Shown: positions 1 to 7,603, counted from the first letter of the stretch. The stretch: DNA of 18,412 nucleotides from Solirubrobacterales bacterium (GCA_030152505.1 JASLJO010000127.1:1-18412); one strand, 5' to 3'. A program made the numbers and translations. Notes: generated from the sequence alone by a model not told the origin.

Positions 1-369
1 CTCAGCACCGTCTCGGAGATGGGCGACGGTCTCGGTTCGCATCGAGCGCAGGGCGTCAGCCTGCGCCTTTCCCCGCCCCTCGGCGATCGCCTCGGCGCAG
101 TTGGCGAAGACGACCGTGAGCCACAGCCACACCGCGATCGAGAAGGCGAACCAGGCCGGCTCATCCCCGCCGCCGAGCGGCGGCCCGCCGAAGACCTGGA
201 TCAGCCAGCCGGCGGTGACGATCACGGCGCCGATCTCGACCACGAACATGACCGGGTTGTGAAGCTGGTGGCGTGGGTCGAGCTTTCGCAGGGAGTCGAG
301 GCCGGCGCCCATGATGATCGGCCAGTCGAGCAGCGAACGCGGCTCGTTGCGAAGCGTCTCGTCGGTCAT
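1..369 (-). CDS. kdpB: KdpB, K+-transporting P-type ATPase catalytic subunit (N-terminal part, cut by window edge)
   Basis: The first 123 codons of the ATP-hydrolysing subunit of the Kdp high-affinity potassium pump; the gene runs off the left edge, so the phosphorylation (DKTGT) and nucleotide-binding domains are not visible. The visible part has the family signatures LRKLDPR (about residues 28-34) and NPVMFVVEIG (37-46), a first membrane helix around 41-60, a second around 72-88, then FANCAEAIAEGRGKAQADALR (about 87-107), a hallmark of KdpB. The ATG at 369 overlaps the kdpC stop as ATGA, so translation is probably coupled. The gene follows kdpC instead of preceding it, which is not the usual order. 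Identity is near certain; completeness cannot be judged. Confidence 0.95.
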   Translation of the reverse strand, partial: MTDETLRNEPRSLLDWPIIMGAGLDSLRKLDPRHQLHNPVMFVVEIGAVIVTAGWLIQVFGGPPLGGGDEPAWFAFSIAVWLWLTVVFANCAEAIAEGRGKAQADALRSMRTETVAHLRDGAE

Positions 370-962
370 TCGGCGGCTCCCCGGTCGAGGGCAAGGTTGA
401 GTTCGAGGACGTTCGCGCCCGGCTCGCCGAACAGTCCGAGAAAGCGGCCGGCGGTGTGCGCGTCCACGAGGTCGAGCACACGGGAGAGCGGCAGATCGCG
501 GACCGCCGCGACCCGGTGCGCCTGGATGCGGGCGTTGGCGAGTGAGATGTGGGGATCGACGCCCGACGCCGAGGTCGTGACCGCGTCGACCGGCACCTGG
601 TCGGCACGTAGGCCGCGCTTGTAGGGGCGCTCGCGCTTCAGGTAGGCGGCGAGCTGTTCGGCGAGGAAGTCCGAGAGTTCGCGGCTGTTCGGCCCGAGGT
701 TGTTGAAGAACGTGATGCTGCCGCTGTATTCGGTGGCGGAAGGACGACTCTGGAAGTAGCGCGGCAGGCCCTTGAAGTCCTGGCCGATCAGCTTCGAGCC
801 GACGACCTTCCCGTTCATCTCGATCGTGCTGCCGTCGGAGGCGCTGGGAAAGGCCAGCTGCGCCGCCCCCGTCGTGACCAGCGGGTAGCCGATTCCGAGC
901 AGCACGGTCAGGAAGACGACCGCGACCGCGGCAGTGGTGAGGTCTTTTCGCAGTCCGTTCAT
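366..962 (-). CDS. kdpC: KdpC, K+-transporting ATPase subunit C
   Basis: A 198-residue KdpC, the small single-span subunit that assembles with KdpA and KdpB in the cytoplasmic membrane and supports ATP-driven K+ uptake. There is one N-terminal membrane helix at about residues 9-30, followed by a soluble domain with the family motifs YFQSRPSA (around 69-76) and GLRADQVPVDAVTTSASGVD (around 118-137), and DPHIS just after. Length is normal for the family. The start lies 1 bp after the kdpA stop, and the stop overlaps the kdpB start by 4 bp. It sits between kdpA and kdpB, whereas in the classical operon it is last. Confidence 0.96.
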   Translation of the reverse strand: MNGLRKDLTTAAVAVVFLTVLLGIGYPLVTTGAAQLAFPSASDGSTIEMNGKVVGSKLIGQDFKGLPRYFQSRPSATEYSGSITFFNNLGPNSRELSDFLAEQLAAYLKRERPYKRGLRADQVPVDAVTTSASGVDPHISLANARIQAHRVAAVRDLPLSRVLDLVDAHTAGRFLGLFGEPGANVLELNLALDRGAAE

Positions 963-963
963 C

Positions 964-2718
964 TCAAAAGAGCTGGTCGGTCAGCCCCTGCACGACCGGG
1001 CCGAGCAGGATGGCGGGGAAGAAGGTGAGCGCGGCGACGATCACGACGACGCCGATCAGCAGCACGACGAAGGTGGGCGAGTCGGCGCGGAAGGTGCCGG
1101 CGCCGGCCGGGGCGACCCGCTTGCCCGCCAGCGACCCCGCGACCCCCAGCGCCGCGATCATCGGCAGGAAGCGAGCGAGCAGCATGACCACGCCGCCGAG
1201 CAGGGTGGCGAAGCTGAACGCTTCCGAGCCAGCGTTGCCCGGCGCGTTCGGCTGGACGAAGCCGGTGTAGCCGGCGAAGGCCGATCCGTTGTTGTTCGCC
1301 TGCGACATGTAGGCGTAAAGGGACTCCGAGAAGCCCTGCGGTCCGTGGTTGTAGATCGACTGGGTGCCGTCCGGGCTCGCCATCGCCCAAGCGGTCGCGA
1401 ACAGCACCAACAGTGGCGTGACCAGGACGCCGACAAGGACCAGCTTCACCTCCCGCGACTCGATCTTCTTGCCGAGGAACTCCGGCGTGCGGCCGACCAT
1501 CAGCCCAGCGATGAACACGGTCAGCAGGACGAATAGGAGCATGTAATAGAGCCCCGAGCCGACTCCTCCGAAGACCACCTCGCCGGTGCCCATGTTCGCC
1601 AGCGGCACGAGCCCACCGATCCCCGTCAGCGAGTCGAGCGCGGAGTTGACCGCGCCGCAGGAGGTCACGGTCGTCACCGCCGTCCACAACGAGGACTCGG
1701 CGATCCCGAAGCGCTGCTCCTTGCCCTCCATGTTGCCGCCGGTCGAGCCGTCGGAGGCTTGGGTGAGGACGCCAGCGTGGTGCAGGGCGGGAGAGCCGTG
1801 CTGCTCGGCCGTGTAGACGACCGCGACCGCGACGACGAACATCGCCATCATCGCCGCGTACAGCGCCCAGCCCTGGCGCCGGTTGCCAATCATGCGGCCG
1901 AAGGCGTAGGTGAGGCTGGCCGGGACCAGGAGGATCAGCAGCAGCTCGAACATGTTGGTGAAGGCGCTCGCGTTCTCGAACGGGTAGGCGCTGTTGACGT
2001 TGAAGAAGCCGCCGCCGTTGGTCCCCAGCTCCTTGACCGCCTCCTGCGAGGCGACCGGGCCGAGCGCCAGGGTCTGCGTCCCGCCCGCGAGCGTGTGGAA
2101 GGTCTGTGAGCCGTCAAAGGTCTGGATCACCCCCTGGGAGACGAGCACCAGGGCCGCGACGAAGGAGATCGGCAACAGCACGTAGAGATTGATCCGAACG
2201 AGGTCGGTCCAGAAGTTGCCGAGCGCCGATCCCGAGCGGGCGGCGAAGCCGCGGATCACGGCAGCGAGCACGGCGATCCCGACCGCGGCCGAGACGAAGT
2301 TCTGCACCGTCAGCCCAATCATCTGGACGAAGTAGGAGAGGGTCGTCTCGCCTCCGTAGTACTGCCAGTTCGTGTTGGTGACGAAAGAGGAGGCGGTGTT
2401 GAAGCTGAGGTTCCAGGGACCGGAGCCGAAGCCCTCCGGGTTAAGCGGTTGGATGCTCTGGGTGCGAAGGATCAGGTACAGCGCGAGCCAGGAGACCAGG
2501 CTGAAGACGACGATCGAGCGGGCGTATGCCTTCCAGTCCTGGCCTTCCTCGGGCCGCACCCGCAGGACCCGGTAGGCGAAGCGCTCAACCGGCCCGATGA
2601 CCGGCGAGAGGAAGACCCGTTCGCCGCGAAAGACGCGGGCGAGATAGGTGCCGACCAGCGGCACGAGCGCAGTCAGCACAAGCAGGAAAACGACGATCTG
2701 CGCCCAGCCCTGGGCCAC
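964..2718 (-). CDS. kdpA: KdpA, K+-transporting ATPase potassium-channel subunit
   Basis: A 584-residue polytopic membrane protein, the K+-selective channel-like subunit of the Kdp pump. All four selectivity-filter regions are visible: VTNTNWQYYGG (about 113-123), GTNGGGFFN (232-240), TSCGAVNS (352-359) and NNNGSAFAG (475-483). The family motif GRTPEFLGKKIE is at 409-420. Many hydrophobic segments span the protein and the length is typical. The start is a GTG at 2718 whose G is the last base of the kdpF stop codon (TAGTG), which implies coupled translation. The stop is followed after 1 bp by kdpC. Confidence 0.97.
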   Translation of the reverse strand: MAQGWAQIVVFLLVLTALVPLVGTYLARVFRGERVFLSPVIGPVERFAYRVLRVRPEEGQDWKAYARSIVVFSLVSWLALYLILRTQSIQPLNPEGFGSGPWNLSFNTASSFVTNTNWQYYGGETTLSYFVQMIGLTVQNFVSAAVGIAVLAAVIRGFAARSGSALGNFWTDLVRINLYVLLPISFVAALVLVSQGVIQTFDGSQTFHTLAGGTQTLALGPVASQEAVKELGTNGGGFFNVNSAYPFENASAFTNMFELLLILLVPASLTYAFGRMIGNRRQGWALYAAMMAMFVVAVAVVYTAEQHGSPALHHAGVLTQASDGSTGGNMEGKEQRFGIAESSLWTAVTTVTSCGAVNSALDSLTGIGGLVPLANMGTGEVVFGGVGSGLYYMLLFVLLTVFIAGLMVGRTPEFLGKKIESREVKLVLVGVLVTPLLVLFATAWAMASPDGTQSIYNHGPQGFSESLYAYMSQANNNGSAFAGYTGFVQPNAPGNAGSEAFSFATLLGGVVMLLARFLPMIAALGVAGSLAGKRVAPAGAGTFRADSPTFVVLLIGVVVIVAALTFFPAILLGPVVQGLTDQLF

Positions 2719-2807
2719 TACAACCGCTCTCCCCGGAACAGCGCGTAGCCGAGATAGCCAAAGAGCGCGGCGGCAACCAGCAACCCGAACAGCTCGGCGG
2801 CGCTCAT
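2718..2807 (-). CDS. kdpF: KdpF, small stabilising subunit of the Kdp pump
   Basis: A 29-residue hydrophobic peptide starting MSAAELFGLL and ending YALFRGERL. It has one membrane helix (about 4-23) and a short basic tail, as in known KdpF, and sits directly before kdpA. Its TAG stop shares one base with the kdpA GTG, and its ATG overlaps the stop of the preceding 26-codon ORF as ATGA. KdpF is known to stabilise the KdpABC complex in the membrane. The assignment rests on position, size, hydrophobicity and the typical C-terminal Y-x-L-F-R-G-E-R-L pattern. Confidence 0.88.
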   Translation of the reverse strand: MSAAELFGLLVAAALFGYLGYALFRGERL

Positions 2808-2884
2808 ACCCGGTCGAGCGCCCCGATCAGCGCATAGATCGCCCCGAAGGCGGCGATCGCCAAGGCGAGTGAGACGAGATCCAT
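2804..2884 (-). CDS. 26-residue single-span membrane peptide, first gene of the kdp structural operon
   Basis: A short ORF beginning MDLVSLALAIAAFG and ending in LDRV, with one clear hydrophobic helix at about residues 3-22. Its TGA overlaps the kdpF ATG (ATGA), the same coupling used between other genes of this operon, and it lies downstream of the only AT-rich stretch between kdpE and the pump genes. I recall similar unnamed peptides before kdpF in other bacteria but cannot verify this here. It could be a second KdpF-like subunit, a regulatory peptide, or a translation-coupling leader. There is no convincing Shine-Dalgarno immediately before it. Confidence 0.6.
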   Translation of the reverse strand: MDLVSLALAIAAFGAIYALIGALDRV

Positions 2885-2937
2885 GCGCTGATCGTGCGCC
2901 TTACCTCGTCAAGGCCGCATGAAGAAACGCGGCGCTC

Positions 2938-2957
2938 GTATACAGATTTCGTAAAGG
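2938..2957 (-). promoter_or_regulatory. Candidate KdpE operator/promoter of the kdp structural operon
   Basis: This is the only AT-rich stretch in the 79 bp between kdpE and the pump genes. Read on the minus strand it is CCTTTACGAAATCTGTATAC, with two T-rich half-sites (TTTACG and TGTATAC). Known KdpE sites are AT-rich and contain TTTACA-like halves, so this is the best operator candidate. The box GTATAC could also serve as a -10. This is inference from position and composition. Confidence 0.35.
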
Positions 2958-2963
2958 TCGCCT

Positions 2964-3644
2964 CTAGCCCGCGAAGCGGTAGCCGACGCCGGGATCGGTG
3001 CGGATATAGCGAGGACCGTCCGGCGGCTCGATCTTGCTCCGCAGGTTGGCGACGTGGGCGCGCAGCACCTGAACGTCGTCTTCGTACTCGACCCCCCACA
3101 CCTCGACCAAGAGGGCGCGGTGCGTCATCAGCCGGCCGCGATTTTGCGCGAGGACCCGCAGCAGCTCGAACTCAGTAGGGGTCAGGTGGACCGCCTCGCT
3201 GTCGCGGCGCACCTCGCGAGCCACAAGGTCGAGCTCCAGACCATCCGCTTCGATCAGGGGCTCGGAGGCTTCCGGCCTAGCCCTCCTCAGCACCGCCTCG
3301 AGCCGGGCCACCAGCTCCGGTGGGCCGAAGGGCTTGGTCACGTAGTCGTCGGCACCGGCCGCGAGTGCCCGGACCTTGGCCTCCTCCTCGCCGACCGCTG
3401 AGAGGACGATGATCGGCATCTCGCTCCACCCGCGCAATCGCTTCGTCACCTCGACCCCGTCGATGTCCGGCAGCATCAGGTCGAGGATCGCGGCGGCCGG
3501 CGGCTTCACCGCCGCGCGGTCCAGGGCCTCCTCGCCGGTGGAGGCGGTGACCGCCTCGTAGCCGGCATCGCGCAGGATCACCCGCAGGGCGCGAAGGATT
3601 TGCTCCTCGTCGTCGCAGACCAGCACCCTCGTCGCTTCGTTCAT
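2964..3644 (-). CDS. kdpE: KdpE-type response regulator (OmpR family)
   Basis: A 226-residue two-component response regulator. The receiver domain (about 5-120) carries the acidic pair D11/D12, the phosphate acceptor D55 in ILDLMLPD, S82 and K104 in TKPF. The C-terminal winged-helix DNA-binding domain (about 130-225) has the pattern LTPTEFELLRVLAQNRGR and ends in the typical RYIRTDPGVGYRF. The ATG at 3644 overlaps the sensor kinase stop as ATGA, which fixes the start; the reading frame stays open upstream but that part belongs to the kinase region. Placed between a KdpD-type kinase and the pump genes, it very likely activates kdp transcription under K+ limitation. Confidence 0.92.
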   Translation of the reverse strand: MNEATRVLVCDDEEQILRALRVILRDAGYEAVTASTGEEALDRAAVKPPAAAILDLMLPDIDGVEVTKRLRGWSEMPIIVLSAVGEEEAKVRALAAGADDYVTKPFGPPELVARLEAVLRRARPEASEPLIEADGLELDLVAREVRRDSEAVHLTPTEFELLRVLAQNRGRLMTHRALLVEVWGVEYEDDVQVLRAHVANLRSKIEPPDGPRYIRTDPGVGYRFAG

Positions 3645-4786
3645 GCCACTCCCTCGTGACGCGGCAGAGTGACGACGAAGCTCGTCCCCTGCCCCGGTAG
3701 CGACTCGATCGCGATCCCGCCTCCGTTGGCCTCGATGAACCCCTTGGCGATCGCCAGGCCGAGCCCGGAGCCGGTGCTGGCGGCGTCGCCATGCTGGAAG
3801 GGCTCGAAGATTCGCTCCCAATCGCCCTCGGGTATCCCCGGACCCTGATCCACCACGCGCACCGCGATACTGCCACCGACCAGGCGCGAACGAACCAGAA
3901 CCGGCCGCTCGTTCCCATAGCGGACCGCGTTCTCAAGCAGGTTCGCGAAGGCGCGCTCAAGCTGGGCGGCGTCCGCCTCAACCATCGGCAGCTCCGCGTC
4001 GATCGCCAGCCGGATCGACGCCGCTTTGCCTTGCCCCCGTCGCGCGGACTCCAGCACCTCGGCGAGATCAACCGGGCCGCGATGCGGCTCGGCCTTTCCG
4101 GCCTCCAAACGGGAGATGTCAAGCAGGTTCTCGACCAGGCGCGAAAGGCGCCCGCCCTCTCCGACGATCCCCTCGCTGAGCTCGGCCCGCTCCTCCGAGG
4201 TCAAGGTCTCCGAGCCAAGAGCGGTCCCACCCGCGATGATCGACGTGAGTGGAGTCCGCAGGTCGTGGGAGATGGATCGCAGCAGCACGGTCTTGAGCTC
4301 GTCACTTCGCCGCACTGCCTCGGCTTCGACGGCCTCGGCCTGCATCCGGTCCCGCTCGCGGGTCAGTGCCTCCAGCTCGGCGAGCGCGCGATCTGCTTCC
4401 TCACGACGCCGCTCCGCCTCGACGGCGCGCGCTCGCGCAAGTCCGGCAACCGTGCTGCTCATGATCGCCGCGATCACGAACGCGGCCAAAGCGACCCAGT
4501 TCTCCTCGTCGGCGATCGTGAAGCGATGCAGTGGCGGAATCTGAAAGAAGTTGAAGGCAGCAGCGCTGACGACAGATGCAAGCAGCCCCAGCCGCAGACC
4601 CCACACGGTCGAAATCAGCAGGATCGCCGGCAGGTACACAACCCCGAGCGAGACAACGGGGGCAAGCGACTTGAGCGGATACACCAGGACCGTCCCCGCC
4701 GTAACCGCCACGACCGTAGCCACGACCCCGATCCATGCAGGTGGAGACTGGAGCCCAAGGCTGATCGGCAGGCCATGTCGGTGCAT
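3641..4786 (-). CDS. kdpD: Short KdpD-type sensor histidine kinase (DUF4118 + kinase core)
   Basis: A membrane histidine kinase of 381 residues from the ATG at 4786. It has four hydrophobic helices of the DUF4118 type (about 18-36, 43-63, 66-81, 97-115), a charged coiled coil (about 118-165), then a kinase core: H-box ISHDLRTPLTS with H174, N-box NLLENAVRYG with N286, DQGPGIP (313-319) and GSGLGLA (339-345). Canonical KdpD is near 900 residues; the N-terminal KdpD and USP-like input domains are absent here. The start is uncertain: ATG 4786 has a TACCCT box 7 bases upstream, while ATG 4792 and TTG 4831 are in frame but have no ribosome binding site. The stop overlaps kdpE. Confidence 0.88.
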   Translation of the reverse strand: MHRHGLPISLGLQSPPAWIGVVATVVAVTAGTVLVYPLKSLAPVVSLGVVYLPAILLISTVWGLRLGLLASVVSAAAFNFFQIPPLHRFTIADEENWVALAAFVIAAIMSSTVAGLARARAVEAERRREEADRALAELEALTRERDRMQAEAVEAEAVRRSDELKTVLLRSISHDLRTPLTSIIAGGTALGSETLTSEERAELSEGIVGEGGRLSRLVENLLDISRLEAGKAEPHRGPVDLAEVLESARRGQGKAASIRLAIDAELPMVEADAAQLERAFANLLENAVRYGNERPVLVRSRLVGGSIAVRVVDQGPGIPEGDWERIFEPFQHGDAASTGSGLGLAIAKGFIEANGGGIAIESLPGQGTSFVVTLPRHEGVA

Positions 4787-4793
4787 CGACATG

Positions 4794-4799
4794 AGGGTA
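4794..4799 (-). promoter_or_regulatory. Candidate leaderless -10 box for kdpD (TACCCT)
   Basis: TACCCT on the minus strand, 7 bases before ATG 4786, with no Shine-Dalgarno between them. It matches the TANNNT pattern seen before several other first genes here and is the reason for preferring ATG 4786. Confidence 0.4.
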
Positions 4800-4977
4800 T
4801 GGGGCGGCGGCAGGCGAAGCTGCTTCAACAACGCGCGGCAGGGCTCAGGAACCCTCTACGTCGCACTCGACCCCCTAGACGGCGTCAATTTCCATCTCGA
4901 TGCTGGCGGGAGCATCGGCGCGCCTCGGGTCCTTCGCTTCACCGTGGAGCCGCCGGAAGCGAATCCCATGCTCGGGC

Positions 4978-4983
4978 TACGCT
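4978..4983 (+). promoter_or_regulatory. Candidate -10 box (TACGCT) in the kdpD/MFS divergent region
   Basis: TACGCT lies 7 bases before the ATG at 4991. It could drive a leaderless transcript of the 31-codon ORF and the MFS gene. It faces the kdpD promoter across an interval of about 180 bp in which I see nothing else. Confidence 0.35.
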
Positions 4984-4990
4984 TGCCGCG

Positions 4991-5086
4991 ATGGGGCGAG
5001 ACGTGAATCCCAAAGAGCTTCGCTTCGCCGGTTGCACCGACCAGCATGGCGTGGACGCCGAGCTCGAGCTGACCGCGCTGCCGTAG
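4991..5086 (+). CDS. 31-residue candidate ORF coupled to the MFS gene
   Basis: A short ORF starting MGRDVNPKELRFAGC and ending ELTALP. It has no membrane helix and I recognise no family. Two points support translation: a TACGCT box 7 bases upstream, and a TAG stop sharing its last base with a possible GTG start of the following transporter (TAGTG), the same junction as kdpF/kdpA. It may be only a chance open frame or a leader peptide. Confidence 0.22.
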   Translation: MGRDVNPKELRFAGCTDQHGVDAELELTALP

Positions 5087-6354
5087 TGGGTCTCTTGGCG
5101 CGCCTGCCCGAAAGCCTCGACGTACTCCGCACGCGGGAGTTCCGGCTCCTTTTCAGTGGGCAGGCGATTTCCGTGCTGGGCGATCGCATGGCCGTCGTGG
5201 CGCTCGCTTTCGCGGTGCTGGAGATCGGCGGCTCGGCCTCAGACGTCGGGCTCGTGCTGGCCGCGGGGGCGCTCCCCCTGGTGGCGACCGTGCTGGCGGG
5301 CGGCGTGGTCGCCGACCGGGTCTCACGCCGGGCCGTGATGGTGACTGCGGACCTTGTGCGGGTGACGAGCCAGGGCACGATGGCAGTTCTGCTCATAGCG
5401 GGAGTGGCAGAGGTGTGGATGCTCGCGCTGGTCGCCGGCGTGACCGGCGCGGCCACCGGCTTCTTCAGCCCCGCCTCGACCGGTCTGCTGCCTGAGGTCG
5501 TCCTCGCAGAGCAGTTGCAACCGGCAAACGGGCTGCGCGCGAGCGCCGGCTCGACGGGTGAGATCCTCGGCCCGGTTCTGGGCGGTGTGCTGGTCGCCGC
5601 TGCCGGAGCTGGCTGGGCTATCGCGATCGACGCCGTGACGTTCGCGGTCAGCGCCGCGTGCCTGGCGATGCTGCGGGTTCCGACGCGGGGTGCTGTGCGA
5701 CGGAGCTCCTTCGTCGCCGACCTGCGTGAGGGCTGGGTCGCCTTTCGGTCGCGCAGGTGGGTCTGGACCTTCGTCCTTTACTTCGCGATGGGGAACCTGC
5801 TCTGGGGGACGTGGAGCGCGCTCGGGCCAATCGTCGCCGAGCGCGACCTCGGTGGCGCGGGCGCGTGGGGCGCCATTCTCGCGGCGGTGGGCGTCGGAGC
5901 ACTGGCTGGCAGTCTGCTCGCGGCACAGGTCAAACCGAGCCGGCCGCTGTTGTTCGCCGCTCTCGCCGACGGACTCTTCGCGTTGCCTCTGGCCTTTCTG
6001 GCAGCGGCCGCGCCGGTACCGCTGATCGCCTGCGGCGCGGCGCTGTCCGGCGCAGGGATTGCGCTCGCGATCTCCGTCTGGGAGTCGACGCTCCAGCGCC
6101 ACGTCCCCGGCGAGTCGTTGTCCCGGGTCAGCTCTTATGACTGGTTCGGCTCGCTCGCCTTCTACCCCTTGGGACTCGCGGTCTCAGGTCCGCTCGCGGC
6201 GGCCATTGGGGTCAGCATCTCACTGTGGCTGGCCTTCGGGCTAGCCGTCGTCCTCACCCTCGCGCTGCTCAGCGTGCCCGACATCCGCCATCTGCCTGCC
6301 CCGCCGCCGGCAACGGCAGCGATGGGAAGCCCAGTCGACAGTCCGACGCCCTAG
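5086..6354 (+). CDS. MFS transporter, MFS_3/EntS-like exporter
   Basis: A membrane transporter of about 422 residues with roughly 12 hydrophobic segments. The N-terminal pattern TREFRLLFSGQAISVLGDRM (about 17-35) and the loop motif GGVVADRVSRRAV (about 72-84), an MFS motif A variant, point to the MFS_3 group that includes the enterobactin exporter EntS and many multidrug exporters. FFSPASTGLLPEVV in the middle also fits this group. The substrate cannot be read from sequence and no siderophore genes are nearby. The GTG at 5086 gives the expected N-terminus about 20 residues before the first helix; TTG 5095 is an alternative. No Shine-Dalgarno is obvious. Confidence 0.85.
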   Translation: MGLLARLPESLDVLRTREFRLLFSGQAISVLGDRMAVVALAFAVLEIGGSASDVGLVLAAGALPLVATVLAGGVVADRVSRRAVMVTADLVRVTSQGTMAVLLIAGVAEVWMLALVAGVTGAATGFFSPASTGLLPEVVLAEQLQPANGLRASAGSTGEILGPVLGGVLVAAAGAGWAIAIDAVTFAVSAACLAMLRVPTRGAVRRSSFVADLREGWVAFRSRRWVWTFVLYFAMGNLLWGTWSALGPIVAERDLGGAGAWGAILAAVGVGALAGSLLAAQVKPSRPLLFAALADGLFALPLAFLAAAAPVPLIACGAALSGAGIALAISVWESTLQRHVPGESLSRVSSYDWFGSLAFYPLGLAVSGPLAAAIGVSISLWLAFGLAVVLTLALLSVPDIRHLPAPPPATAAMGSPVDSPTP

Positions 6355-6519
6355 CGCCGGAATGCCGTGCGCTCGACGAGTCGGCGCCTCCCGACCCCCA
6401 GAACTTCGGCCAGTGGGAAGGACACGATCCCCGAGATCACGTAGACGCTCGCTGACGACAGTCAGGTACACGAAATTCCGGCTGTTGGCGCAAGCAGAGC
6501 ACTCTTGGGGGTCGTGGCT

Positions 6520-7248
6520 CTACGTATCGGCCCTGCGCGGCCTCCTCAACCCGGTCTTCGACCGGCGGGATGGAGCGCGACGCAAGGGTCCACGCCGCAG
6601 TTCGCCGAGCCGAGGCGGACAAGGCGACGGCTCAGAGCTAGGAAGCGCCGCCAGCAGAAAGAACCACCAGCCCGCGGCGAGCAGCCAGCCGGCCGGGACG
6701 TCCCCCGGGTAGTGGTAGTTGAGCAGCAAGACCCCGAGGCTGATGTAGAGAGTGAAGACGACCCCGACGGCGGCGGTCGGCCGTCGCCAGGAGGACGGGA
6801 CGACGCTGAGGAAGGCGAGCGACATCGCCAGCGACCCGGCAGCATGCCCGCTCGGGAAGGCGTCCTTCCACGGGTAGGCGTCGGAGTCGACCGGAACCGG
6901 CTGGTAGCGGGGATTGGCGAGCAGGGCCTTCAGGGCGAGGACGAGGCCGCCGGTGCCGGCGACGAGGACGGCGGCGAGGACCGCGTCCCGTATCCGCCAT
7001 TGCGCCAGCGCGATCAGAACCGTGATCGCGCCCACGAGCACCCAGGCTGGCCTGAAGTTGACGACCAGGAAGCCGACGTAGGCGACTTCGTTGACGAGGG
7101 TGTCGGTGCGGGTGCTGAGGGCGTCGAGGACGTTGCGGTCGAGCCGCTCGGCCGGCCCGACCCAGTAGGCGAGGATGAGCACCAGCGAGAACCCGGCGAC
7201 GCACGCGAGGCACCCCCCAACCGCGTGTCGCCTGGCGCACTCGATCAT
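6520..7248 (-). CDS. PAP2-superfamily membrane phosphatase-like protein
   Basis: A 242-residue membrane protein of the PAP2/phosphatidic-acid phosphatase type with about six hydrophobic segments. Motif C1 is seen as K107 with R114 (KALLANPR, with the usual following Pro replaced by Tyr). C2 is complete as FPSGH (131-135). C3 has H179 and D183 in YHYPGDV, but the expected Arg six residues before the His is a Val. The C-terminal 40 residues are Arg/Pro-rich and probably cytoplasmic. The likely substrate would be a lipid phosphate or undecaprenyl diphosphate, but activity is doubtful with the altered C3. ATG 7248 has a weak GGAACGG upstream; the frame stays open to 7341. Confidence 0.75.
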   Translation of the reverse strand: MIECARRHAVGGCLACVAGFSLVLILAYWVGPAERLDRNVLDALSTRTDTLVNEVAYVGFLVVNFRPAWVLVGAITVLIALAQWRIRDAVLAAVLVAGTGGLVLALKALLANPRYQPVPVDSDAYPWKDAFPSGHAAGSLAMSLAFLSVVPSSWRRPTAAVGVVFTLYISLGVLLLNYHYPGDVPAGWLLAAGWWFFLLAALPSSEPSPCPPRLGELRRGPLRRAPSRRSKTGLRRPRRADT

Positions 7249-7417
7249 CCGTTCCGCAATTAATTCAGAATCGGACCTGCGAACGCAGCGATCCGCAGAT
7301 TTTCTTCGCTCTCGCGGCCGAACGTGGGTGGATCGGGACACCGCGCAAGGCCTGGATCGACCTCACTTCGACCCCATCTTGCCCCAGAGCTTGCCCCACG
7401 GCCGATTTTGCACCCTG

Positions 7418-7437
7418 TTGCCTGCGCCCGCAGGCAA
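7418..7437. repeat. 8-bp perfect inverted repeat beside the tRNA terminator
   Basis: TTGCCTGC (7418-7425) and GCAGGCAA (7430-7437) flank GCCC. It lies directly after the tRNA terminator on the minus strand and overlaps its T-tract, so it may be a backup terminator. The remaining bases up to the PAP2 gene (7249-7417) hold no gene I can support. Confidence 0.6.
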
Positions 7438-7460
7438 ACAAAAACCCCACAAATGCGGGG
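7435..7460 (-). terminator. Rho-independent terminator of the initiator tRNA
   Basis: On the minus strand CCCCGC-ATTT-GTGGGG (7460 to 7445, six pairs including one G-U) is followed by TTTTTGTTTG. It starts 12 bases after the tRNA 3' end. Confidence 0.85.
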
Positions 7461-7471
7461 CTTTCGTCCTA

Positions 7472-7545
<74 letters not shown>

Positions 7546-7556
7546 GCGGTCTGTGG

Positions 7557-7562
7557 ATGCTA
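7557..7562 (-). promoter_or_regulatory. Candidate -10 box of the initiator tRNA (TAGCAT)
   Basis: TAGCAT on the minus strand lies 11 bases before the mature tRNA 5' end. A weak CCGACA (7583-7578) upstream could be the -35, though its spacing is short at 15 bp. Confidence 0.4.
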
Positions 7563-7603
7563 GCAACCGTGGCCAGGTGTCGGAGGGGCTCGGGCTTGCG
7601 CAA

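Noticed and set aside
3791..5086. Open plus-strand frame of 431 codons
   Set aside because: Antisense to the kdpD kinase core; Arg/Gln-rich shadow composition. Only its last 31 codons, beginning at 4991, are kept as a weak candidate.
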